Part shown: positions 6,885 to 14,310 of the stretch, one piece after another
How positions within the stretch are numbered: the first letter of the stretch is position 1
Layout of the letters: the number at the start of each line of letters is the position of its first letter
DNA from: Candidatus Merdenecus merdavium
GTDB lineage: Bacteria > Bacillota > Clostridia > Lachnospirales > Lachnospiraceae
Assembly: GCA_018715425.1 (NCBI GenBank)
Contig: DVLR01000240.1
Location: forward strand, 1-22,143
Direction of reading: 5' to 3'
Length of the DNA: 22,143 nucleotides
Made by a program: the position numbers and the translations under genes
The notes under the pieces: model-generated
What the model was told of the DNA's origin: nothing
Seen by the model: the letters and a program-made list of their open reading frames with translations, nothing else
The model's database searches: none

Positions 6885-7274
6885 ATGAAAAACATAGAAG
6901 TATCAGCAGCAATTATTAAAAAAGATCATCTTTTTTTAATCGCAAAAAGAAATCTTGGCCACTTAGAAGGATATTGGGAATTTCCTGGTGGTAAAATCGA
7001 AAACGGCGAAACTCCAGAAGCTGCTGCTATACGGGAAGTATACGAAGAATTAAATCTTCATATTGAAATAGATCGTCCATTGATTTCATTTCATTATGAA
7101 TATCCAGACAAAATGGTGCATCTTCATTTTTATTTAGCCAGTATAACAGGAGGAACCATGAGAAAATTGGTTCACAAAGAGATCGCATACGTCCCTATCG
7201 AAGATCTAGAGCATTATCGTTGGCTACCAGCTAACCAACCAGTTTTAGATCTTTTGAAAGAAATTTACCATTAA
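6885..7274 (+). CDS. Nudix hydrolase, MutT/NudG-like (8-oxo-dGTP or CTP diphosphatase)
   Basis: The 129-residue cytoplasmic enzyme carries a Nudix box: GGKIENGE, seven residues, then REVYEELNL. This is GX5EX7REUXEEXGU except that the final Gly is Asn. The upstream VSAAIIKKDHLFLIAKR strand and the EFPGGKIENGETPEAA context are close to MutT-type pyrophosphohydrolases, which clear oxidised nucleotides such as 8-oxo-dGTP. Related CTP pyrophosphohydrolases look alike, so the substrate is not certain. I start at 6885: AAGGA at 6874-6878 is six bases away, whereas the ATG at 6879 abuts the SD and would not be usable. It is monocistronic, with its own promoter and a bidirectional terminator just after the stop. 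Confidence 0.9.
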   Translation: MKNIEVSAAIIKKDHLFLIAKRNLGHLEGYWEFPGGKIENGETPEAAAIREVYEELNLHIEIDRPLISFHYEYPDKMVHLHFYLASITGGTMRKLVHKEIAYVPIEDLEHYRWLPANQPVLDLLKEIYH

Positions 7275-7305
7275 AAAAGAGCTGTGCAAAATCACAGCTC
7301 TTTTT
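7274..7305. terminator. Bidirectional terminator between the Nudix and L,D-transpeptidase genes
   Basis: AAAAAGAGCTGTG (7274-7286) pairs perfectly with CACAGCTCTTTTT (7293-7305) around a six-base loop. A-run and T-run flanks allow termination in both directions. Confidence 0.9.
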
Positions 7306-7314
7306 ATATTGCAA

Positions 7315-8712
7315 TTAATAATAACAGTAGACAATGGTACCTTGTTGAATACTATTAAAAATTTGTTTCACCTTTTCTTCTGGCATATTGATACAACCAT
7401 GAGATCCAGAATAGGTGTAAATATTTCCACCAAAGTCACTTCTCCAACTTGCATCATGTAAACCTACATCGGTATAAAAAGCCACAAAATATTTAACGGG
7501 ACTTGTATATCCTTCACCTGTTAATATAGCGTCATTCTCTTTAAACATCACAGAGAAAGTTCCTTCTCTCGTAGGAGACCTATCTTTCATTCCCGTAACA
7601 ACATCTGATTCTACTGTAAGTACTCCATTTACGTAATAATATAAATGTTGATTAGTTAGATCAATCTCTACATATGTATTTGGATTACCAGTATCTACTC
7701 CATCATGAGTAAAGGCTGTAGATTCATAGAAAGGCTCTCTCGTCTCGGATTTTCCCTCTTTAATCAGGTTTACTAAATAGTCTGTCTCTTTGTCTTTATT
7801 AATAATCCAACCGTAATCTCCCCCTTCTATGGTAATATTACGGCCATCGGAAGTTTTAAATTCTCGGTTCGAGCCAAAGGTGTTAAATTCTTTCGCAAGC
7901 CCTAAAACATAGTCGTAAGCACTAGCCCGATCCACATGGACATTCCCCTGTTGATCGGTTGTCATCCACTGTTTGATGACTGATCCACTTAAAACCCTCT
8001 CTTGTTGGCCAAACTGATAGGTAATGGAAATATCCATAATCTTATTTAAATCATTTACCTCTTGGACTAATTCGGCATTATCTGAGGTTATTGCAGGCTC
8101 CAATACTTGAGCATAATCACTTAGCTGCAGTTCTGCCTTTTGCAAATCAATTGCTTCAATAATTTGGTTATAGATTTTATCTCTATCTATGGTAGTTCCC
8201 ACAGTATGGGCAGTAATCTCGTATCTTTCCCCTACCAATTCTTTTTTAGCATCCACTGGCTGGACATCCCTACTGGGATCCATGATGCTTAAACTTTGGA
8301 TTTTTTCGTCCAAAAGATTTCTGTCATATGTATTGCTTAGCTTTACACGGAACTCTTTATCATCCTCTGAAGCAAAGAGCCATAACTGTGGCTTTTGCTT
8401 ACCTTTTATATCTTTGATTGAACTTCCAATATCATAAACGAGACCAAATTCATCTCCTTTTATAGACTCTTTATTCCCATCTTCATCAAAAATTGATAAA
8501 ATATAAACCAGTGCATCAGCCGCCATATCATCTTCTACTTCTTTTACCGTTAAATTAGATACGTCTCTGTCATTAATTTTGGTACCAGGCAGAAATCGAT
8601 CTTTAAAGTAAAACATCCCCACCAAATATATGGTAATGATTATGGCAACTAAAACTAAGATGGGCAACAGAAAGGCTATCTTTTTTCTTTTGCGTATCCT
8701 TTTTTTCGCCAT
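7315..8712 (-). CDS. L,D-transpeptidase (YkuD domain) with N-terminal membrane anchor
   Basis: The 465-residue protein begins with a basic stretch and one membrane helix (~12-35), so the rest should lie outside the membrane. Residues ~45-335 look like one or more peptidoglycan-binding-4 type modules, as often found ahead of YkuD in Clostridia. The YkuD domain (~343-465) has the catalytic set His419 in GLHDAS and the SGSHGCINM motif with His438 and Cys440. These enzymes form 3-3 peptide cross-links in peptidoglycan or attach other molecules to it. Here I infer cross-linking. The start ATG has AGGAG nine bases upstream. The gene stands alone between a bidirectional terminator and its own TTGTAA/TATAAT promoter. 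Nothing essential seems to be missing. Confidence 0.92.
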   Translation of the reverse strand: MAKKRIRKRKKIAFLLPILVLVAIIITIYLVGMFYFKDRFLPGTKINDRDVSNLTVKEVEDDMAADALVYILSIFDEDGNKESIKGDEFGLVYDIGSSIKDIKGKQKPQLWLFASEDDKEFRVKLSNTYDRNLLDEKIQSLSIMDPSRDVQPVDAKKELVGERYEITAHTVGTTIDRDKIYNQIIEAIDLQKAELQLSDYAQVLEPAITSDNAELVQEVNDLNKIMDISITYQFGQQERVLSGSVIKQWMTTDQQGNVHVDRASAYDYVLGLAKEFNTFGSNREFKTSDGRNITIEGGDYGWIINKDKETDYLVNLIKEGKSETREPFYESTAFTHDGVDTGNPNTYVEIDLTNQHLYYYVNGVLTVESDVVTGMKDRSPTREGTFSVMFKENDAILTGEGYTSPVKYFVAFYTDVGLHDASWRSDFGGNIYTYSGSHGCINMPEEKVKQIFNSIQQGTIVYCYY

Positions 8713-8746
8713 TAATATTCTCCTATCCTTATCTAGTATTATTTCA

Positions 8747-8775
8747 ATTATAGCAGAGGTCTTTTGGGTTTACAA
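8747..8775 (-). promoter_or_regulatory. Sigma-A-like promoter of the L,D-transpeptidase gene
   Basis: On the minus strand TTGTAA (8775-8770), a 17-base spacer and TATAAT (8752-8747), with a TGC extension directly before the -10 box. The start is near 8740, giving a leader of about 28 nt. Confidence 0.7.
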
Positions 8776-8907
8776 GAAACTGCAAAATAATTCATATTTC
8801 TTCATAATCTTGTAATAATTGACAGAATAATGAAATTAATTGTATATCCTAATCATTCTTAATTATATGCAAACGTTTTAAATACATGAATGAAATTTAA
8901 TAATAAA

Positions 8908-8951
8908 AAAACACCAACCCCACAGCTCATATGTCTGCAAAATTAGTGTTT
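8908..8951 (-). terminator. Terminator downstream of tRNA-Lys
   Basis: On the minus strand AAACACTAA, just after the tRNA, pairs with TTGGTGTTT (one G-U pair) and is followed by a T-rich run (TTTTATTATT). The loop is long, about 26 bases. Confidence 0.6.
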
Positions 8952-8954
8952 CAA

Positions 8955-9027
8955 TGCGCCATCAGGGATTCGAACCCTGGACAAATAGATTAAGAGTCTA
9001 CTGCTCTACCAACTGAGCTAATGGCGC
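8955..9027 (-). tRNA. tRNA-Lys (anticodon CUU)
   Basis: A 73-nt cloverleaf. The acceptor stem is GCGCCAT/ATGGCGC with discriminator A. The D-arm contains AGCTCAGTTGGTAGAGC, the anticodon loop is CTCTTAA giving CUU, and the T-arm is CAGGGTTCGAATCCCTG. The 3' CCA is not encoded (TTGA follows), so it is added after transcription. It is a single tRNA gene between a promoter with TTGCAA/TATAAT and its own terminator. Confidence 0.97.
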
Positions 9028-9055
9028 ATATTTATGATTACTTAACGCAAAGACT

Positions 9056-9084
9056 ATTATATTATATATAATAGTCTTTTGCAA
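9056..9084 (-). promoter_or_regulatory. Promoter of tRNA-Lys, inside a dyad
   Basis: On the minus strand TTGCAA (9084-9079), a 17-base spacer and a perfect TATAAT (9061-9056), with a start about 20 bases before the tRNA. The same bases form a long dyad: GCAAAGACTATTAT (9047-9060) against ATAATAGTCTTTTGC (9068-9082), one bulged T. Confidence 0.7.
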
Positions 9085-9122
9085 GTGTTTTTTGTATCAT
9101 TTTGTCATTTCTTTTTGATTGT

Positions 9123-9440
9123 TTATAGTACTGCGTTAATTTTATCCACAAGTACTTGTTTTGGCATTACACCGATCATGGTATCAGCAGCCTCACCTTT
9201 ATTAAAAATCATAAAAGTTGGAATCGTCATTACTCGATATCTTGCTGCTATTTCTTGTGCATTGTCCACATTGATCTTACAAACCTTAACTTTTCCTTCT
9301 AATTCTCCTGCTAACTCCTCTACTAATGGAGACATAGATTTACAAGGACCACACCAGTCTGCATAAAAGTCTACGAATACAGGAATATCTGATTTTAAAA
9401 CTTCTTGATCAAAATTGTTATTATCTAATACTAGTGCCAT
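9123..9440 (-). CDS. trxA: Thioredoxin
   Basis: A 105-residue cytoplasmic disulfide reductase with the classical WCGPCK active site (Cys30 and Cys33) and a cis-Pro in MTIPTF. The FVDFYADWCGPCKSMSP context is typical of the family, and so is the length. It would be reduced by a thioredoxin reductase that is not in this window. The start has AAGGAG about 9 bases upstream. It is preceded by a small ORF (9458-9601) whose stop lies 17 bases before the trxA start, and the two appear to share a promoter near 9688-9716. A tRNA-Lys gene with its own promoter follows, without a clear U-tailed terminator between them. Confidence 0.96.
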   Translation of the reverse strand: MALVLDNNNFDQEVLKSDIPVFVDFYADWCGPCKSMSPLVEELAGELEGKVKVCKINVDNAQEIAARYRVMTIPTFMIFNKGEAADTMIGVMPKQVLVDKINAVL

Positions 9441-9457
9441 AATTTTGTTCTCCTTTT

Positions 9458-9601
9458 CTATTTTGTATCTTTTCCTTTGTTATTCAGTATCTTGGTAACC
9501 TCGTCCAAGGACTTCTTGAACTTTAATACCTTTTTGTTGAGATCCACTTTATCACTGGTCATTTTATCTAGTGCTCCTATAACGCCTTTTTTCCTCGCCA
9601 T
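9458..9601 (-). CDS. Small Lys-rich protein upstream of trxA (47 residues), unknown function
   Basis: Reading the minus strand gives an uninterrupted ORF that starts MARKKGVIGALDKM and ends NNKGKDTK before TAG at 9460-9458. It is very rich in lysine, lacks cysteine and membrane segments, and looks largely helical. Its stop lies 17 bases ahead of trxA, with the trxA SD (AAGGAG) in between, so it would be the first gene of a trxA transcript. An in-frame ATG at 9628 would add nine residues (MLTKSECLF). Neither start has a strong SD: only a weak GCGAG lies 9-13 bases before 9601. That lowers confidence. I do not recognise the family. It could instead be a leader ORF affecting trxA translation. 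Confidence 0.45.
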   Translation of the reverse strand: MARKKGVIGALDKMTSDKVDLNKKVLKFKKSLDEVTKILNNKGKDTK

Positions 9602-9687
9602 AAATAAACACTCGCTTTTTGTAAGCATATGTACTTTTATTTATTTTATTCCTTATTCGTGATAAAATGCTTTCCATTTATATCTAT

Positions 9688-9716
9688 ATCTTACTATGAT
9701 TTTAAGGATTTGACAA
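9688..9716 (-). promoter_or_regulatory. Probable promoter of the small ORF and trxA
   Basis: On the minus strand TTGTCA (9716-9711), a 17-base spacer and TAAGAT (9693-9688), with a start near 9681. A weak AT-rich stem (GAAACT 9725-9730, AGTTTC 9755-9760) lies just upstream, after the trmB stop, and may end the trmB transcript. Confidence 0.5.
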
Positions 9717-9760
9717 TGCCCACTGAAACTTTTAATGGTTTTTACAAATTATTTAGTTTC

Positions 9761-10402
9761 TTACTCTCGATCCGCAATCAGTTTATGAATAGGATTTCCC
9801 ATACTTGAAAACTTTTCTTCATACTCTGTCATAATATTTCCCTTACACATGTTTTCATCATGATGAAGATCAAAGGTATAAGCTTTTAAATCCCATCCAG
9901 CTTCTACCACCTCTTCTAAAGCGAATTCAAACAACCCCTTATTATCCGTCTTAAATTCCACCACTCCATCTGGCTTTAATATTTTATTGTATCTATCAAA
10001 AAATTGTCTTGAAGGTAAACGCCTCTTCGCATGTCTATCCTTAGGCCATGGATCTGAAAAGTTTAAATAGATTCTGCTTACCTCATCTTGATCAAAGACA
10101 TCTGTTATATGCTCTGCATCCATACGAATAAAAAAGATATTATCCATCTCTAAGGTTTCTCTTTTTTCAATAGCTCTTAATAAAACACTAGAGTATTTCT
10201 CAATTCCAATAAAATTGATCTCTGGATGTTGAATGGCCTGTTCTATTATGAACTGCCCTTTTCCCATTCCAACCTCAATATAAATAGGATGATCATTTCC
10301 AAAAACAGTATTCCATTTTCCTTTTTTCTCTTCTATATCATGGATCACATAAGGGCTTGTTGCAATTATATCCCTAGATCCCTTTATATTCCTAAGACGC
10401 AT
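9761..10402 (-). CDS. trmB: tRNA (guanine-N7-)-methyltransferase
   Basis: A 213-residue SAM-dependent enzyme that methylates G46 in the variable loop of tRNAs to m7G. Visible family marks are the SAM-binding IEVGMGKGQF (42-51), the SDPWPK.RH.KRRL motif (116-129) and FKTDN (150-154). The opening MRLRNIKG and the overall length are typical of Firmicutes TrmB. The start has AAAGGAT about 10 bases upstream. The nearby ATG in ATAATGTGG is out of frame. It is a single-gene unit with a promoter near 10443-10471. Only a weak hairpin lies between its stop and the next promoter. Confidence 0.95.
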   Translation of the reverse strand: MRLRNIKGSRDIIATSPYVIHDIEEKKGKWNTVFGNDHPIYIEVGMGKGQFIIEQAIQHPEINFIGIEKYSSVLLRAIEKRETLEMDNIFFIRMDAEHITDVFDQDEVSRIYLNFSDPWPKDRHAKRRLPSRQFFDRYNKILKPDGVVEFKTDNKGLFEFALEEVVEAGWDLKAYTFDLHHDENMCKGNIMTEYEEKFSSMGNPIHKLIADRE

Positions 10403-10442
10403 GGTTCCACATTATCCTTTCTTGTATGTCAATTCGCTTATT

Positions 10443-10471
10443 ATTTTAGCACGTATTGGAACTTACAACAA
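10443..10471 (-). promoter_or_regulatory. Promoter of trmB (extended -10)
   Basis: On the minus strand TTGTTG (10471-10466), a 17-base spacer and TAAAAT (10448-10443), preceded by a TGC extension. The start near 10436 gives a leader of about 35 nt. Confidence 0.5.
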
Positions 10472-10599
10472 TAGTGATAAAAGATTTTAGAACTATTTAT
10501 TATGTATAATTCTATTCTTATCCGAGGACAATACTATTTTAACCTTGATATCTCCTTATGTGGAATATCTTATTAAGCTCTCCTATGGTTCCCTTAAAA

Positions 10600-10627
10600 A
10601 GCAACATAAGTATAGCAACATAAATAT
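10600..10627 (+). repeat. Tandem 14-bp direct repeat
   Basis: AGCAACATAAGTAT (10600-10613) is followed directly by AGCAACATAAATAT (10614-10627), with one mismatch. It abuts the hairpin at 10624-10650. Confidence 0.7.
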
Positions 10628-10650
10628 AGAAGAAACTCATTCTTCTATAT
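10624..10650. repeat. Perfect 11-bp hairpin
   Basis: ATATAGAAGAA and TTCTTCTATAT flank the five-base loop ACTCA. No T-run follows on the plus strand, so it is not a typical terminator. Confidence 0.6.
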
Positions 10651-10674
10651 ACCTTGTTAAAATGTTCTAATACG

Positions 10675-10689
10675 TAGGAAGCCTTCCTA
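10675..10689. repeat. 15-bp palindrome (operator-like)
   Basis: TAGGAAG-C-CTTCCTA is a perfect dyad with a one-base centre, about 240 bases before the first ATPase gene. It is GC-richer than its surroundings. Confidence 0.45.
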
Positions 10690-10928
10690 TTTTAAACGAA
10701 CAATATTATGCATTTTTTTAGTTTTGTTTTATTATTAATACTTATAAACATTTTATTTTTATCTATTTTATGATTTTCGTTCTTTATAAGGCTATTATTT
10801 TTATATATTTTCACGGTGGTATTTTCAATCAAAAGGAGTATTATAAAGAAGGAATAAATCTGATTTCCCAACTGTATTACACTTTGCAGTTAGAGAATCG
10901 TTTACTTATAAGTTAGGAGGGATGATAT

Positions 10929-11240
10929 ATGAATTTAGTGGTGGATCAATTGTCCGAGTTCGAAGACGCTGCTCAAAAAGTCATGGAACAGACGAATCTC
11001 CAAAAAAAAGAGCTCTTTGCAGAAATGGAAGAGCAAATGAAAGCTTTTGATCGCCAGGTTGATATTGAAGCAGCAGCAAAATTAGACCAGCTTAGAGAAA
11101 AACTCAAAAACGAGCAGGAAGATAATCTCTTAGCTCTTAAACATGCTACTGAACGTGCCGTAGAGACAATGGAATCTGAATATAATAACAACCATAGTAA
11201 AATAGCTCAAAAACTGCTAAGCCATCTAATAAAGGAGTGA
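10929..11240 (+). CDS. ntpF: V-type ATPase stalk subunit G/H (NtpF-like)
   Basis: The 103-residue protein is almost entirely charged heptad-like helix with many Glu, Lys and Gln and no Pro or Gly. This is the form of the peripheral-stalk coiled-coil subunit (NtpF in Enterococcus, AhaH or G elsewhere) that pairs with subunit E. Its place as first gene of a complete V-type operon supports the call more than any motif does, because the family is poorly conserved. A very strong SD (AGGAGGG, 10914-10920) lies eight bases before the ATG. The next gene follows after four bases, and its SD (AAGGAGTGA) lies across this stop codon, so translation is probably coupled. Confidence 0.75.
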   Translation: MNLVVDQLSEFEDAAQKVMEQTNLQKKELFAEMEEQMKAFDRQVDIEAAAKLDQLREKLKNEQEDNLLALKHATERAVETMESEYNNNHSKIAQKLLSHLIKE

Positions 11241-11244
11241 TCAT

Positions 11245-12297
11245 ATGGGGAAACTACTATCTTATAGTGGAATTACCACAAAAATTAAAGCAATGCAAAG
11301 CAAACTAATTACTCCAGAGCAGTTTGAAGAACTATTATCTTTAGAATCCATAAACGATTCCGTTGTTTATTTAAAGCATCTTCCAGGCTATGAAGAGATT
11401 TTTTCTTCTTATAATGAAGTTACACTTCATCGCCAAGAAATCGAAAAACTGCTTACAAACACAATCTATAGAGATTTTACTAAAATTTACCGTTTTTCAA
11501 ATGTAGAGCAACGAAAATACTTAGATCTTTATTTTAAGCGATACGAAATCATTCTATTAAAAACCTGTCTTAGAATGGTCTTTGACCATCGAGATGCCGA
11601 TTTGGATTTAACTATATTTAAAAGTTTTTTTGATCGCCATTCAAAAATGGACATTACCAAACTTTCAGGATCTACTTCTATTGAAGATCTTGTGAATAAT
11701 CTAAAAGGATGTGAATACTATGGACCTCTAAACAAACTGGAACATGTTGAGTCCCCTACTCTTTTTGATTATGAAATGGCATTAGACCTTTACTACTTTT
11801 CAACCATTTGGAAGACCAAAAATAAAATCTTAAAAAAACAGGAACTAAAAATAATATCAGAGGATCAGGGATGTAAATTTGATATCCTTAATATCTTATG
11901 GATTTATCGTTCTAAAAAATATTATAATATGAGTAACGCAGATATTTATGCAGCGCTTATACCCATAAACTTCAAGTTGACAAAAGAGGATGTCACCCAT
12001 TTAGTTGAAGCTACAACTGCAGATGACTTTTCAAACTATCTTCAAAACACATATTATGCAAGACATTATCAAAGATTATTAGAAGATAACGAAACGGCCA
12101 ACTCCATTGAGGCTTTTTACGCGGCAATTAGAAACAATCTACACGATACTCATGCTAGAAAGTATCCTTATTCTATAGCAATGATCAACTCCTATTTATA
12201 TAAAAAGGAGCATGAAATTGATAAATTAACTACAGTATTAGAAATCATACGATATAAGGCTGATCCTAGTTTTATCGACAATTATATTGTCAAATAA
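11245..12297 (+). CDS. ntpC: V-type ATPase subunit C/d
   Basis: The 350-residue protein matches the C/d subunit of prokaryotic V/A-type ATPases, the soluble funnel that connects the central rotor (D and F) to the K ring. The opening YSGITTKIKAMQSKLIT, the later LKHLPGYEE segment and the all-helical, Tyr-rich makeup are typical, and the length is as expected. The start ATG follows AAGGAGTGATCAT. The next gene, ntpI, begins 25 bases after the stop once its start is set at GTG 12323. C stands before I here, unlike the F-I-K-E-C-G-A-B-D order of Enterococcus hirae. Confidence 0.9.
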   Translation: MGKLLSYSGITTKIKAMQSKLITPEQFEELLSLESINDSVVYLKHLPGYEEIFSSYNEVTLHRQEIEKLLTNTIYRDFTKIYRFSNVEQRKYLDLYFKRYEIILLKTCLRMVFDHRDADLDLTIFKSFFDRHSKMDITKLSGSTSIEDLVNNLKGCEYYGPLNKLEHVESPTLFDYEMALDLYYFSTIWKTKNKILKKQELKIISEDQGCKFDILNILWIYRSKKYYNMSNADIYAALIPINFKLTKEDVTHLVEATTADDFSNYLQNTYYARHYQRLLEDNETANSIEAFYAAIRNNLHDTHARKYPYSIAMINSYLYKKEHEIDKLTTVLEIIRYKADPSFIDNYIVK

Positions 12298-12322
12298 CAT
12301 ATCAGTAAAAGGAGGTGTTTTC

Positions 12323-14272
12323 GTGGTTGAAAAAATGAAATTTATTAGTATCACTGGTCCAAAGTCAGATATTGACAGAGCAGTAAACCTTTATTTATCT
12401 AAATATGAGATTCATTTAGAAAATGCCATGGCAGAACTTAAATCAGTACAACATCTATCACCTTATATCGAAAGTAACCCTTATAAGGAAGCATTAAATC
12501 AAACTCAAATATTTTTAGACCGGTTAGATATTACTCCTAGTGATACTCATGTGGAGATGTCTGCTCAAGAAGCTCTCGGTATTATAGATCAAGTAGGAAA
12601 GGATATGAAAATACTTACCGATTCCTATGAGGAGCTACAAGAAAAAAAGGCCGAAGCTATTGCCTCTTTAAAAAAAATAGAACCTTTTAGAGAATTGAGA
12701 TATTCCATTGAAACTATTTTAAAGTTTCAATTTATCCGATTTCGTTTCGGTAAAATTGCGAAAGAGTATTATGAAAAATTTAAAAAATATGTATATCAGG
12801 ATTTAGATACTTATTTCTATAGATGTCACGTGGATCCAGAATATATATGGGGTGTCTACTTTGTTCCTACCGAACAGTCCCATAAAATTGACGCTATTTA
12901 TTCATCCTTACATTTTGAACGATTTTACTTACCAGATGAATATACTGGAACGCCAGAAGAGGCTTACCTTGCATTAAATGCATCTATTGAACAGTTTTCC
13001 AAGCAAATGATTGTTCTAGAGCAACAGATGCAAGATACTCTCGTAGAATCCAAGGATCGTATTGTTGATGCTGCGGCAAAGCTAAAAGAACTATCTACTA
13101 ACTTTGATGTACGCAAGCTTGCAGCTTGTACAAAAAAAGATGGGAAAGACATCTTTTATATCCTATGTGGTTGGATCTCTAAAGAAGATTCACAGGCTTT
13201 GGAAAAAGAAACTGCCGATGATGAAAAAGTCTTTTGTATCACCGAAAACGATGATGGTGATATCCTTAGTTCACCACCAACTAAGCTAAAGAATCCGAAA
13301 ATCTTTAAGCCTTTTGAAATGTTTATTAACATGTATGGTCTTCCAGCTTATAACGAGTTCGACCCTACTATTTTTGTAGCCTTAACTTACGCCTTTATTT
13401 TTGGCGCTATGTTTGGCGATGTTGGTCAGGGATTATGCTTAGCCATAGGCGGATTTGCATTATATTATTTCAAGAAGATGGATTTAGCAGCTGTCATTGG
13501 ATGTGCTGGAATTTTTTCCACTATTTTCGGATTTATGTTCGGAAGTATCTTCGGCTTTGAAGACATCATAGAACCCATATGGATAAGGCCAATAGAACAT
13601 ATGACTACCTTACCTTTTGTAGGGAAATTAAATACAGTATTTATTGTGGCCATAGCTTTTGGTATGTTTATCATATTATTAAGTATGGTATTTCACATCA
13701 TCAATGGTATTAGAGCCAAAGACAGTGAAAATATCTTCTTTGACACCAATGGCTTAGCTGGCCTTGTATTTTATGGATCAGCAGTTGCTATCATCGTATT
13801 ATTTATGACTGGACATCAAATGCCAGCTACATTTTTACTGGTGATCCTATTCGTTCTTCCATTGATCTTAATTGCACTGAAAGAACCTTTAACAAATTTC
13901 ATCGAGAAGAAAAAAGGTGACTCTTCTACAGGCAAGGTTATGTTTGCGGTTCAGGCCTTTTTCGAACTTTTCGAAATGCTATTAAGCTATTTTTCCAATA
14001 CCATCTCTTTTGTCCGTATTGGTGCCTTTGCAGTAAGTCATGCTGCTATGATGCAGGTTGTACTCATGCTGGCAGGAGCGGAAAATGGTGGTTCTATCAA
14101 TTGGATCGTCATCATATTAGGTAACATTTTTGTTGCTGGTATGGAAGGCTTAATTGTTGGTATACAAGTGTTACGTCTTGAATATTACGAAATATTCAGT
14201 CGTTTCTATAAAGGAACGGGTAGACCCTTTATTCCGTTCCAAAACAATGGCAACACAAAAAAACGTTCTTAA
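12323..14272 (+). CDS. ntpI: V-type ATPase membrane subunit I (a-type)
   Basis: The 649-residue stator subunit has an N-terminal cytoplasmic half (~1-335, coiled-coil rich) that holds the peripheral stalks, and a C-terminal half with about seven or eight membrane helices that forms the ion half-channels. Family marks are FGAMFGDVGQG near residues 355-365 and the channel-helix segment FVRIGAFAVSHA with the essential-type Arg565. I use GTG at 12323: GGAGG (12311-12315) is seven bases upstream. A TTG at 12287 would add 12 residues and overlap ntpC, with no SD. The ATG at 12335 is too far from the SD. The next gene starts 38 bases after the stop with its own strong SD. Confidence 0.93.
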   Translation: MVEKMKFISITGPKSDIDRAVNLYLSKYEIHLENAMAELKSVQHLSPYIESNPYKEALNQTQIFLDRLDITPSDTHVEMSAQEALGIIDQVGKDMKILTDSYEELQEKKAEAIASLKKIEPFRELRYSIETILKFQFIRFRFGKIAKEYYEKFKKYVYQDLDTYFYRCHVDPEYIWGVYFVPTEQSHKIDAIYSSLHFERFYLPDEYTGTPEEAYLALNASIEQFSKQMIVLEQQMQDTLVESKDRIVDAAAKLKELSTNFDVRKLAACTKKDGKDIFYILCGWISKEDSQALEKETADDEKVFCITENDDGDILSSPPTKLKNPKIFKPFEMFINMYGLPAYNEFDPTIFVALTYAFIFGAMFGDVGQGLCLAIGGFALYYFKKMDLAAVIGCAGIFSTIFGFMFGSIFGFEDIIEPIWIRPIEHMTTLPFVGKLNTVFIVAIAFGMFIILLSMVFHIINGIRAKDSENIFFDTNGLAGLVFYGSAVAIIVLFMTGHQMPATFLLVILFVLPLILIALKEPLTNFIEKKKGDSSTGKVMFAVQAFFELFEMLLSYFSNTISFVRIGAFAVSHAAMMQVVLMLAGAENGGSINWIVIILGNIFVAGMEGLIVGIQVLRLEYYEIFSRFYKGTGRPFIPFQNNGNTKKRS

Positions 14273-14310
14273 ACAATTTTAAAAATTATATTTAGAGGAG
14301 GTCATAAGTT

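Larger units (their letters stand above)
10403..10928. other. Repeat-rich spacer upstream of the V-type ATPase operon
   Basis: I find no supported gene in these 526 bases, which are very AT-rich. They hold the trmB promoter, a tandem 14-bp repeat (10600-10627), a perfect 11-bp hairpin (10624-10650) and a 15-bp palindrome (10675-10689). No clean promoter for the ATPase operon could be fixed: TTGCAG/TATAAG at 10884-10912 is well spaced but runs into the SD at 10914-10919. Confidence 0.55.

Noticed and set aside
9477..9662. Plus-strand 61-residue ORF opposite the small trxA-linked ORF
   Set aside because: No SD, Ser/Leu/Phe-rich composition as expected for a reversed Lys-rich frame, and the minus-strand reading fits promoter and operon context better.
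10708..10773. Hydrophobic 21-residue ORF (MHFFSFVLLLILIN...) in the spacer before the ATPase operon
   Set aside because: It has no SD, and Phe/Leu/Ile codons are expected by chance in such AT-rich DNA.
10884..10912. TTGCAG-17-TATAAG as the promoter of the ATPase operon
   Set aside because: Transcription would start within or after the SD (10914-10919), leaving no usable ribosome-binding site.
10770..10916. Plus-strand ORF of 48 residues ending just before the SD of the first ATPase gene
   Set aside because: No SD before the ATG at 10770, low-complexity AT-rich codons and no recognisable protein. The position is suggestive but not enough.
12287..12322. TTG at 12287 as the start of ntpI
   Set aside because: It would overlap ntpC and has no SD, while GTG at 12323 follows GGAGG at a seven-base distance.
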